Assembly: GCA_003452935.1 (NCBI GenBank)
Contig: DMMY01000011.1
Location: forward strand, 1-64,000
Source of the DNA: Elusimicrobiota bacterium
Lineage (GTDB): Bacteria; Elusimicrobiota; Elusimicrobia; UBA1565; UBA9628
DNA: 64,000 nucleotides
Direction of reading: 5' to 3'
The notes below the pieces were generated by a model, which saw only the letters and a program-made list of their open reading frames with translations, did no database searches and was not told the DNA's origin. Shown here in pieces: positions 47,669-55,997 of this stretch. Position 1 is the stretch's first letter; every line of letters begins with the position of its first letter. The position numbers and the translations under genes were made by a program.

Positions 47669-49530
47669 GCGTTCAAGACCTCGCGAATCTTGCCGAGTAT
47701 CTCCTCCGGCGTAAAAGGTTTTGCGATGAAGGCCCCGTAATGGTCACGGACCGCCTTCTCGGATACAGCCGTGGCATAGCCGCTCATGAGCACGATCTTG
47801 GCATCCGGGCGCAACGTCCGGATGCGTTCGCATGCCTGTATCCCGTCAACCTCGGGCATCACAACGTCCAGAAACACTAAAGCGACTTTGTCCTGATTGG
47901 CCCGAAAAATCTCTACCGCCTCTCGGCCGTCCTTGGCGACTAGAAGAGCATAGTTATGAGGCTGAAGTATCCTGACCAGCATCTTCCTGATGACGGCCTC
48001 GTCATCGGCGACGAGGATTGTCTGACGCCCCCGCTGCGCCCCCTGAGCCTTATCCTCGACAGTATCTGAAGATGGCTCTTTTACGCAGACAGGCAAGAAG
48101 AGCCGGAATGTCGTCTTGGGCTCGCATTGAACAGTTACGGTCCCGCCATGCTCTTTCATTATGGCGTAAACAATGGACAAGCCCAGTCCCCGGCTTTTGT
48201 CCGGGCCTTTGGTCGAAAAGAATGGCTCAAATATGCGGGGCAAGTCCTTGGGCGAAATTCCCGGCCCGCTGTCCGCGACCTCCAAGAGGACATATGGTCC
48301 GGGTGGCAGCGCGGAATGATCGCCGACCAGAGAGGTCCGCATCGCGATGCTGCGGGTCGCTATGGATAGCCGCCCAACGCCTTGCATGGCGTCGCGGGAA
48401 TTAAGACAGAGATTGAGCAACGCCTGTTCCATGTTGTCCGCGTTAGCGAGGACAGATGGAAGGCCAGGCGCAAGTTTTATGTCCAGTTGCGCGCTTTCCC
48501 CAATCATATCAGCCAGCATCTTCTTGTTCCGCTCAATGAGATCGTTAAGGTTCAGGATGGCCTTGGGGGATTGCCATCGTTGACCGAAAGCCAGCAGTTG
48601 ACTGACAACGCTGGCGGCACGTTTTGACAACGCGATGATTTCGTCGACATCGGCATGGCTGGGGTGAGCTGCGCCCAAGTCCTTCTTGATCATGTAGGCG
48701 GAGCCCATTACCCCGCTCAGCACGTTGTTAAACTCATGGGCAATCCCGCCGGCGAGACGCCCGATTGCCTCCATCTTATGAGACTCCAGGAAATGCTCCT
48801 CCATCCGCTTGCGCTCGGTGATGTCCAAAACAAACAACACCACGCCAACTATGTCTCCCTTCTCATCCCGATAAGGGACTTTATCGGTTTGGACCCACCG
48901 CTTCTCTCCGCTGGCGATTTGCATCTGCTCCACGATGCCCAGCTTGGGCTTGCCTGACATGATGACTTCCATGTCATCCCGGTGATATTCCTCAGCCTCA
49001 TCAGGGAAAAGCTCGCGGCAGTTTTTCCCTTCGATTTTATTCTTGGATTTCCCAAAGGCCGCGGCAGCAGCCCGATTGACATGAAGAATGTTGTTCTTCG
49101 TGTCCTTATACCAAATCATCGCGGGCACGGAATCCAGGATAGTCTGGTATTCCAGTTGAAGATTGCGAAATTTAACCTCCGACCGCTTGAGCGCGGTCAT
49201 GTCACGGGAGATGCCCATCACGGCTCGAGTCGCGCCTGCGTCGTCCTTCATGGGAACCAACCATGTCCCCAGCCAAACCGGTCCACGCGCTAAAACGACC
49301 TCGCCTTCCGCATAAAAGGGCTTGCCGCTATCAAAGACGCGCTTGATGCTCTTTTCTTGCTTCTCTACGACCGTCGGCGGGAACACCGTATGATGCACCG
49401 TGCCGATAATGTCTTCCGGTTTGCGATTAAGTTGGCGTGCGGCAAACCTATTCACGTATTCGAAACGCCCAGCCCGGTTGATGATGAAAATCGAATCCTG
49501 TGCCGCTTCCGCGAATGGCTGGCGCTTCAT
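47665..49530 (-). CDS. Cytosolic PAS-PAS hybrid sensor histidine kinase
   Basis: 621 aa. Order: PAS (SIFIINRAGRFEYVNRFAAR), PAS-C loop, second PAS (SVPAMIWYKDTKNNILHVN), HisKA with H-box LAGGIAHEFNNVLSGVMG, HATPase_c with DSGPGISPKDLPR and SRGLGLSIVYAIMKEHGG, and a C-terminal receiver (LVADDEAVIRKMLVRIL, phospho-Asp in VFLDVVMPEVDG, Lys in IAKPFTPEE). No transmembrane helix, so it senses a cytosolic signal. GGGAG 6 nt before ATG 49530 decides that start. Feeds the response regulator overlapping its end. Confidence 0.94.
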   Translation of the reverse strand: MKRQPFAEAAQDSIFIINRAGRFEYVNRFAARQLNRKPEDIIGTVHHTVFPPTVVEKQEKSIKRVFDSGKPFYAEGEVVLARGPVWLGTWLVPMKDDAGATRAVMGISRDMTALKRSEVKFRNLQLEYQTILDSVPAMIWYKDTKNNILHVNRAAAAAFGKSKNKIEGKNCRELFPDEAEEYHRDDMEVIMSGKPKLGIVEQMQIASGEKRWVQTDKVPYRDEKGDIVGVVLFVLDITERKRMEEHFLESHKMEAIGRLAGGIAHEFNNVLSGVMGSAYMIKKDLGAAHPSHADVDEIIALSKRAASVVSQLLAFGQRWQSPKAILNLNDLIERNKKMLADMIGESAQLDIKLAPGLPSVLANADNMEQALLNLCLNSRDAMQGVGRLSIATRSIAMRTSLVGDHSALPPGPYVLLEVADSGPGISPKDLPRIFEPFFSTKGPDKSRGLGLSIVYAIMKEHGGTVTVQCEPKTTFRLFLPVCVKEPSSDTVEDKAQGAQRGRQTILVADDEAVIRKMLVRILQPHNYALLVAKDGREAVEIFRANQDKVALVFLDVVMPEVDGIQACERIRTLRPDAKIVLMSGYATAVSEKAVRDHYGAFIAKPFTPEEILGKIREVLNA

Positions 49531-49600
49531 GAAGAACTCCCTAAAATCAGAATATGCCGATATAAATTGACATAGTACCATTTAACAAAAACTTAACCGC

Positions 49601-50161
49601 CTAATAAATCCCGCGCACGAGGCCGCGCACGTCCGCCCGCGAGGCAAAAGGCCGGGGCTCCCCGGTCCGGGGGTCTTTCCAGACCGAGGAGTCGCGGGAC
49701 TCGTCGCGATTGTCGCCCAGCAGGAATAGGCGGCCCTGCGGAACCGTCAACGGCGCCAGGGCGTCGCCTTCCAGCCGCTCCTGGGCCCGGGAATGAAACG
49801 CGTAGGGTTCCTCCAGCTCGCGGCCGTTGACGAAGACCCGCTTTTCGCGCAATTCCACGACATCCCCGGACAGGGCCACGATCCTCTTGATGACATCCAA
49901 CTTGGGATTTTCCGGGGAACGCAGGACCACGATGTCGAATCGGCGCATGGGACGCAGGCGCAGGGTCATCTTGTCGAGAAGAAGGTAGGATCCCACATGG
50001 AGGGTGGGCTCCATGGACGGACTGGCCACGGAAATGGGCTCGATGATCCACCAACGGATGGGCATGACCACGGCCAGGGTGGCCGCGATCAAAAACAGCA
50101 ATCGCAAAAAGCTGACAGTCCCGTCTGGTTCAGCCCGGCTCAAGGTCTTCGGACGTCCCAA
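49601..50161 (-). CDS. lepB: Signal peptidase I
   Basis: 186 aa. Inner-membrane serine protease that removes Sec and Tat signal peptides. One N-terminal membrane helix (FLRLLFLIAATLAVVMPI), catalytic Ser in VASPSMEPTLHVGSYLL, catalytic Lys in DVIKRIVALSGD and the box GDNRDESRDSSVWK. 12 nt after the lipoprotein gene on the same strand. Confidence 0.96.
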   Translation of the reverse strand: MGRPKTLSRAEPDGTVSFLRLLFLIAATLAVVMPIRWWIIEPISVASPSMEPTLHVGSYLLLDKMTLRLRPMRRFDIVVLRSPENPKLDVIKRIVALSGDVVELREKRVFVNGRELEEPYAFHSRAQERLEGDALAPLTVPQGRLFLLGDNRDESRDSSVWKDPRTGEPRPFASRADVRGLVRGIY

Positions 50162-50173
50162 AACCTCGACAAG

Positions 50174-50626
50174 TTAGCCGCCGCGCAGCTGCCAGCGGCA
50201 CTGCGCGATCAAGTCCGCGGCAAGCTTGACCAGCATCTTCGCCCGTCCCGTGGTTTCAACGTAAGCGCTGCCGTTGAAGGACGTCATCTCGCGCGGCCCC
50301 AGGTCGCGGTCGAGCTCGCGCAGATCCTTGCGGAAATCCTCGAGTTCCTTCGCCTTTTTCTCGCCGCACAGGCGCTGGGCGTAGTCGCGCAGGGCTTGGC
50401 CGGCCTGCTCCAGCCGGTCCGCCGCGGCCTGGCGCTCCGTCGTAGGCGTGCTGAAATTCTTCGCGGACGCGTTGTAAGCCTGCGCGGCCTCCCGAAACTC
50501 CCCAAGCTCCGGCGGAGCCGGTGTGCGCGGGCCGCCGCAGGCCGCCAGGCTTAGCGACGCGGCCCAGACGCCCGCGACGAACGCCAACGTCTTGAGCGCG
50601 ATTGCTCCTGGTTCTCCTTCAACCAT
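50174..50626 (-). CDS. Small lipoprotein
   Basis: 150 aa. Signal peptide ending in the lipobox SLAACGG (LAAC), so it is anchored by the Cys and exposed to the envelope. The mature part is helical and highly charged (EFREAAQAYNASAKNFSTPT, KAKELEDFRKDLRELDRDLG). No family recognised. GGAGGTG about 5 nt before the second ATG (50626) picks that start. Precedes lepB on the same strand. Confidence 0.75.
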   Translation of the reverse strand: MVEGEPGAIALKTLAFVAGVWAASLSLAACGGPRTPAPPELGEFREAAQAYNASAKNFSTPTTERQAAADRLEQAGQALRDYAQRLCGEKKAKELEDFRKDLRELDRDLGPREMTSFNGSAYVETTGRAKMLVKLAADLIAQCRWQLRGG

Positions 50627-50755
50627 TTCCGCCACCTCCCTCATGCCGTAGATTTAAGCAATTTTCAGCATGGCGGCCGATGATTTTTCGGAAAAACCGC
50701 GCCGAACATGGTATGATGGCTTCGACGTTGAGGACCGCTTTCTTGCTGGAGGCGC

Positions 50756-51406
50756 ATGATGCTTGGGCGACATTCCGCCGCTGGGAAGACGTTCATCATT
50801 GCCTTTTTCCTGGCCTTATGGATCGGGGAAGGTTCGCTCTTGTCGGCATCCGCCATGCGCCTGCCCCAATCCCCGTTCAAGGCCGAAAAGAAGCTGGGCC
50901 GCTGGCTCAAGAGGGAGCCTTCCGTGCGCGAGAAGATCTCCCGGATCATTGCCCAGAACCCGGCCGCGGGAAGCTACGCCTTTCCGGCCGCGCTCGCCGA
51001 AATGGGCCTCAAGGACGCTCTGGCCGACATCCCCGCCGTCGAGGAACGCCGGACGGGCGCGTCCCGGCCCCGGCCCATGGGTTGCGCGAACTTTTCCGAG
51101 TGCCGGCTGCCGCCCCTGGAATTGGACACCGTCTCGGGGGAGCCCTTGGAGCCGGCGATCCAGGCCATGCTGCGGCCTTGGCTGTGGCTGGCCGAAGCCG
51201 TCGGCCGCCGTCTCGTCTTGACGCCGCCCCAGTCGGGGGAAGGCGCGCAGCTCCTAGCCATGTCTTTGCAGGACTGCGGCGTCGGCGACGTCCGCCTCAA
51301 CGTGGAAGCCCGGCCGGGAGGCGGCTTTCGCATCTGGTTTGACCAGGGGATGGCGTTGGCCGAGGCCTATGCCCGGCAACGCGGCCGGGAAACCGCGTCT
51401 TACTGA
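50756..51406 (+). CDS. Secreted protein of unknown function
   Basis: 216 aa. A signal peptide (TFIIAFFLALWIGEGSLLSASA) precedes a mixed region and a C-terminal domain with PPLELDTVSGEP, IQAMLRPWLWLAEAVGRRL and VRLNVEARPGGGFRIWFD. GGAGG lies just before the ATG pair; the second ATG is equally possible. Alone between divergent lipoprotein and pseudopilin genes; a TATGAT hexamer at 50711 may be its -10. Function unknown. Confidence 0.7.
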   Translation: MMLGRHSAAGKTFIIAFFLALWIGEGSLLSASAMRLPQSPFKAEKKLGRWLKREPSVREKISRIIAQNPAAGSYAFPAALAEMGLKDALADIPAVEERRTGASRPRPMGCANFSECRLPPLELDTVSGEPLEPAIQAMLRPWLWLAEAVGRRLVLTPPQSGEGAQLLAMSLQDCGVGDVRLNVEARPGGGFRIWFDQGMALAEAYARQRGRETASY

Positions 51407-51512
51407 CCCAACTGTCGGCGGACCAGGATCTCAACGATTCTTTTCCTCAAAATTTCCGGTCGAGTCAACCGCGGGTTTCTGACATCTCCTGACGCGCAAT
51501 GACTTCATTTCC

Positions 51513-51541
51513 TTGATTTTTCAAAGCAAACACCCTATACT
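51513..51541 (+). promoter_or_regulatory. Promoter of the pseudopilin operon
   Basis: TTGATT (51513-51518), exactly 17 nt, TATACT (51536-51541), 54 nt before the ATG at 51596. The leader contains GGAGGGAA. Drives the coupled genes 51596-55981. Confidence 0.7.
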
Positions 51542-51595
51542 CTTTATGACCCCCGCTGTCCCGCCGAGAGCCGGAGGGAATTTTTTATTGCCCCT

Positions 51596-54202
51596 ATGAT
51601 AATCCGTCGCTCGCGCGGCGTCACCCTGACCGAACTCATGGTGGCCGTCAGCTTGTTGAGCGTGGGCATCCTCGCCTTCTTCGGCGCCTTCAATTACATC
51701 ACCAAATCCATACAAATATCCCGGGCCCGGACCCTGGCCGCAAACCTTGCCCAGGAAAAAGTCGAGTCCCTGAAGAACTCCACTTACTACCAACTCCTCA
51801 TAACCACCGACGTCACCACGGATAACAGCTTCAGCCCGGCGTTGATTTACGACGACGTGAACTATCCTCCGGAAAGCATAAACATCGGGGGCATGATTTT
51901 CGATCGATACACATTCGTTTCCCTGGCCCAGATCGACAACAACGTGATTTCCACCGTGACGTACACGTTCCCGGACACGGGCATGAAACAGATCACGGTG
52001 ACCGTGGCCTGGACGCAAGGCGGAGAGCGCAAGCGCTGGTCCCTGTCGAACCTATTGGAGAATCCCTTCGTAAACCCCTTGGACGCCTCTTTCTCCGGCA
52101 CCATTTCAAGCGCCGTCACCGGGACGCCCATCGCCGGCGCCTTGGTCCGCATCCAGGAAAATCCGGACTGGAACGCCGTAACGGACGGCGATGGCAAATA
52201 CAGTTTCCGCGTCTATCACGGTTCCTACACCATCCAAGCCTCTTCCGCCGGCTGGTATCCCGCGAGCTCCAGCGTCCAAAGCGCCCCCACCGGCTCCAAC
52301 GTGACGGTGGACATGCAGCTCACGCAGATCGCCTCGGGCTCGATCGCCGGGATCGCCTGGCTCAACCCCAATTTGCTCATCAGCCAGGTCGTCATATCGA
52401 CCCCGCAAGCGCAACAGAACGGATTCGTCGTGCAGTACGTCGAACTCTATAACCCGACCACGTCCGCCATCACCATAGGAGGCGACCCCCCGCCCGTCAA
52501 ACTCAAAATGAACAGCACCTGCTCGGGCAACACGCGATGCGACGACGCGACCTACGGCATCAAGCTCGACTACGTCCGATCCTCCGTGCCCGCCTACGGC
52601 TATTACCTCATCGCCAATACCAACACCTTTTCAGTGGCCGGAGTCCTGGTCACCGCCGACGCGGTCTTCGCGGATGACGCGGACAACTACTGCGCCGGCC
52701 ACCCCGTGAGATGGAACTTGGGGGCATCTCCCGTCGAGAAGCAGATTTTCAATTCCTCGCACAACGCGTGCGTCCAGCTGGAGAATCTCGCGGGAGACAC
52801 CGTCGACACCGTGGGCTGGAGCCACGGCGGCATCAGCCCTCCGAACTGCGGGACCTTCATCGACCTCAATGCTTTCGGCGGATTGCACTGGGGCAGCCAA
52901 CTGGTCCGCGTCTCATCGCCCGCCGCCAGCGATCATGACATCGACGCTTACGGCCGGGCCTATGACTCTGGAGAGAACACCAAGGATTTCATCTATCCCT
53001 CGATCGCCGGCCACGACACCATTCTATTGCCGCCCTATTCCGCGACATCATCGACCAAGCCCCCCATCTCGGGCAAGCCCGCTATCGCCGCCTATATCGA
53101 CGCCAACGATCCTCTTTCCGGCTCGACGCAAACCTACATCGCCTATATCGACAGCGGCAGCCTGAGCCTGCCCTACGCCGCCTTCCGACTCAACGGCGTG
53201 AGCACCGGGGTCTGGACCGTGGAGATCGCCAGCAGTTCCTGGTTCCGCGAAATCACGGGCGCCACGGTCACGGCCCGGGGGCTCACGTTCGTTCCCAATT
53301 CCACCACGACCCCGTCCTGGACCGTCGCCGACCATGTCGGAGTCTCCCTCGACAGCTCGAGCCTCAACGGCTTCGTTTCGGGCACGGTGACCAACATCTC
53401 GGGCAGACCCATACCCGCCATCACCGTAAAAATAGGCAGCACCCCGAAAACCACGGGGCCCAACGGCACGTACTTCACCTCCGTCTCCAGCGGGCCGGTG
53501 TCCGTCGTCGCCAACCCCGGCAACGCCGACCCCGCTTACATGCAAGCCATCGCCATGCCCACCGTCGAAACCGGCCAAATCACGCTCCAGGACTTCACCC
53601 TTTCGCAGGGCGGAGTCGTGCGCGGTTTCGTGACGGCGGGCACCACCCCGTTGCCCAATATCGTAGTGACCGCCAACATAGGCGGCAACCAATACGGCGC
53701 GGGAACCTCGGGCGCCACGGGCATGTTCAATATCAAGAATCTCTCCACCGGCACCTTCACGATCAGGCCGGCCCTGGAAATCGGGCAGGACAGCACTCCC
53801 GACTCCCGGACCGCCATCGTCACCAGCGCGAACACCATCGACATCGGGACTTTCACGATCTCCGGAGCCTTCGGCGTCATCACCGGCCGGGTCAATTCCT
53901 CGGTGGACGGGTCGAATATCACCACGGGCGCGCTCATCGTCGCCGCCACCAGCGACCCGCCCAACCCTCCCTGGTCGGTCTGCGGCTCCAGCGCGCCGGC
54001 CCTGACTCCATTCTATACCGCATCCAGCCGGGCGGACGGCACCTACGTCATGTCCGTGCGCGGAGGCACCTCCTATTATTTGAGAATCTATTACCCGATC
54101 GTGGACCTCAAGACCGGGGTCCTCAGTCTCCAGCAAAAGAGCTACAGCGGCGTTTCGGTCGGCGTCAGCAGCGCGACCACGCAGGATCTGGTGGTGCCAT
54201 GA
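51596..54202 (+). CDS. Giant pseudopilin with lamin-tail and carboxypeptidase-regulatory-like domains
   Basis: 868 aa. Type IV prepilin start RGVTLTELMVAVSLLSVGIL (cleavage after Gly, Glu5) followed by 1 helix, then a large extracellular part: a CarboxypepD_reg-like beta domain (FSGTISSAVTGTPIAGALV), a lamin-tail (LTD) domain near 270-420 (LISQVVISTPQAQQNGFVV then QYVELYNPTTSAI, DTVGWSHGG), and further PKD/CarboxypepD_reg-like repeats (SLNGFVSGTVTNISGRPIP; VRGFVTAGTTPLPNIVV). Minor pseudopilins are normally 150-300 aa, so this one is unusual; the head could serve as tip adhesin or surface scaffold. Coupled by ATGA to the next pseudopilin. Confidence 0.88.
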   Translation: MIIRRSRGVTLTELMVAVSLLSVGILAFFGAFNYITKSIQISRARTLAANLAQEKVESLKNSTYYQLLITTDVTTDNSFSPALIYDDVNYPPESINIGGMIFDRYTFVSLAQIDNNVISTVTYTFPDTGMKQITVTVAWTQGGERKRWSLSNLLENPFVNPLDASFSGTISSAVTGTPIAGALVRIQENPDWNAVTDGDGKYSFRVYHGSYTIQASSAGWYPASSSVQSAPTGSNVTVDMQLTQIASGSIAGIAWLNPNLLISQVVISTPQAQQNGFVVQYVELYNPTTSAITIGGDPPPVKLKMNSTCSGNTRCDDATYGIKLDYVRSSVPAYGYYLIANTNTFSVAGVLVTADAVFADDADNYCAGHPVRWNLGASPVEKQIFNSSHNACVQLENLAGDTVDTVGWSHGGISPPNCGTFIDLNAFGGLHWGSQLVRVSSPAASDHDIDAYGRAYDSGENTKDFIYPSIAGHDTILLPPYSATSSTKPPISGKPAIAAYIDANDPLSGSTQTYIAYIDSGSLSLPYAAFRLNGVSTGVWTVEIASSSWFREITGATVTARGLTFVPNSTTTPSWTVADHVGVSLDSSSLNGFVSGTVTNISGRPIPAITVKIGSTPKTTGPNGTYFTSVSSGPVSVVANPGNADPAYMQAIAMPTVETGQITLQDFTLSQGGVVRGFVTAGTTPLPNIVVTANIGGNQYGAGTSGATGMFNIKNLSTGTFTIRPALEIGQDSTPDSRTAIVTSANTIDIGTFTISGAFGVITGRVNSSVDGSNITTGALIVAATSDPPNPPWSVCGSSAPALTPFYTASSRADGTYVMSVRGGTSYYLRIYYPIVDLKTGVLSLQQKSYSGVSVGVSSATTQDLVVP

Positions 54203-54705
54203 AGACCCTGGGCCTGCGCCGGCGCGGCGGCTACACCCTCAGCGAACTCATGATCGTGGTCGCCATTTTGGGCGCCCTCTCATCCGTGGGCCCGATCCTG
54301 CTCCTTAATCTGAACAATTTCTACCTGACGACCACGGCCCGCAGCGAGGTCCAGCGCGACGCGCGCGTGGCCCTCGACAACATCAACCGGTTCCTGCGCC
54401 AAGGCGTGGCCTCCTCGATTACCATCGACACGCCCGCAAGCAACGGCGGCCCCTACTCGCGCATCCGCTTCCTGCATGTGGACAACCGCGCGATCCAGTT
54501 TTATCAAAACGGCAACCGTCTGATCCGAAGCATCAACGGAAACGAATCCACCATCAGCGGAAATCTGCTTTACGTCGCTTTTTCCTATCCGCGCAGCGAC
54601 GATCCCTCGATCGTGAGCGTATCCATGACCATGGGCAAGAACGTCCAGCTCGGCCAGCGCAAGGTCCTGGAGCTGACCATCCAAAAAGTGCGTATCATGA
54701 ACTGA
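54199..54705 (+). CDS. Minor pseudopilin (PilW/GspJ-like)
   Basis: 168 aa. Prepilin peptidase site and N-terminal helix RRGGYTLSELMIVVAILGAL; Glu5 present. The C-terminal part has VQRDARVALDNINRFLRQGV, a pattern of PilW/GspJ-type minor pilins, then beta strands. Overlaps the giant pseudopilin by ATGA and precedes the PilX-like gene by 1 nt. Probably helps prime assembly of a pilus or type II-like pseudopilus. Confidence 0.85.
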   Translation: MKTLGLRRRGGYTLSELMIVVAILGALSSVGPILLLNLNNFYLTTTARSEVQRDARVALDNINRFLRQGVASSITIDTPASNGGPYSRIRFLHVDNRAIQFYQNGNRLIRSINGNESTISGNLLYVAFSYPRSDDPSIVSVSMTMGKNVQLGQRKVLELTIQKVRIMN

Positions 54706-54706
54706 C

Positions 54707-55981
54707 ATGCGCCAAACCCCGGCTAGCCGTTTTCCCGCCCCAGCCCGGCCCGGACAGGTCCTGGCCGGGGTCATCGTCTTGCTGCTCATCCTGAGCATAC
54801 TCGTCCCGGCCATGATCAGCTTCGTGATGAACGAGTCCAAATGGACGGCCAAGGAATCGCGCAACACCACGGCCTTGCACCTGGCCGAAGCCGGCATCGA
54901 AAAAGGCTATTTGGCCATCTCCCAAAGTTCCGCGACCTGGTACAACCTGCAAAAAGGCCAGCTGCTTGCCGGACTCCAATTCAACACCGCGTTCACGGAC
55001 ATTCCCGGAGGACGCTATACCATTTCCATCACCAGCGGCCCGCTCAAGAACCAGGCGACCGTCATCAGCGTGGGAATAGACAATCTCAACCGGGAATCGC
55101 GGGCTCTCAAGGCCGTTTATGCCAGCGCGCCCTTGGAAGACATCGCTATCATCGGAGGAAACGGCGTAGTCGTGACCGGCAACAACATGGAGGTTGAATG
55201 GGGCTCCGTCGTCAGCCAAGGCGCCATCAGCACGGGCGGCAAGAACCACCCGCAGTTCTGGAGCACCGGCGCCATAGACCACGACACCAACGGCGCGACT
55301 CCCCCCAACTGCGACACCCCAAGCTGCCACTGGTGGCACTCCTATAACGCCAACTTGCCGCCTTTTCCGACCCTTGATTTCAACTTTTACATGAGCTCGG
55401 CCATAGCCAGCGGCACTGGACCCTGCGGGGCCTATTACGTCAACGGCAACAAAAGCGGCTCCTGCACGGACGCCAGCGGCAATCCTTACTATGTGACCGG
55501 GAAATGGACCAACTTTGCAGGCGACATCCACGGAGTCGTCATCGTGCTGGGAGACGTCGAGACGCCCAACGGCAACATAAACGGCGCCAGCGAAAGCGTG
55601 CTCTTGCCGCAAAAAGCGTGGAAGCAGTACAGCAATGATTGGGCCTTTTACTTGGCCGCCAACTGGGACTCAACCGCTCCAGCCGCCTTTCCAGGCATCA
55701 CCGCCCCCTATCTCTCGCCGGCCAACCAGTACGTCACCATCACCCCGACCATTCACGGAGTCCTCTATGTGGGCGGGGACTTCACCGGCCCCACCGGCGG
55801 CGGCAACTCCGACTTAGTCTACGGAGTCATCTTTGTCAAAGGCACGGTTCATCTCAACATGAACTCCCATGTCAAAATTTATTATGCCGGAGACATCGCT
55901 TCGGACATTCAATGGTCGCAGCCCTGCCTTTACCGGGCCTCCTGGCAAGACACCCTTACCCCCTGGCCGACGGGCCTTTGA
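54707..55981 (+). CDS. PilX-like pilus assembly protein
   Basis: 424 aa. A single N-terminal hydrophobic segment (VLAGVIVLLLILSILVPAMI) without the prepilin Gly/Glu signature, then ESKWTAKESRNTTALHLAEAGIEKGY, the signature of PilX/PilK-type N-terminal regions, and a large Asn/Gly-rich extracellular region (GHVNGNKSGSCTDASGNPY-like runs). Third gene of the operon. A surface role with the two preceding pseudopilins is likely; no single known gene name fits. Confidence 0.75.
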   Translation: MRQTPASRFPAPARPGQVLAGVIVLLLILSILVPAMISFVMNESKWTAKESRNTTALHLAEAGIEKGYLAISQSSATWYNLQKGQLLAGLQFNTAFTDIPGGRYTISITSGPLKNQATVISVGIDNLNRESRALKAVYASAPLEDIAIIGGNGVVVTGNNMEVEWGSVVSQGAISTGGKNHPQFWSTGAIDHDTNGATPPNCDTPSCHWWHSYNANLPPFPTLDFNFYMSSAIASGTGPCGAYYVNGNKSGSCTDASGNPYYVTGKWTNFAGDIHGVVIVLGDVETPNGNINGASESVLLPQKAWKQYSNDWAFYLAANWDSTAPAAFPGITAPYLSPANQYVTITPTIHGVLYVGGDFTGPTGGGNSDLVYGVIFVKGTVHLNMNSHVKIYYAGDIASDIQWSQPCLYRASWQDTLTPWPTGL

Positions 55982-55997
55982 GCCCCTCCCGGTTGAT

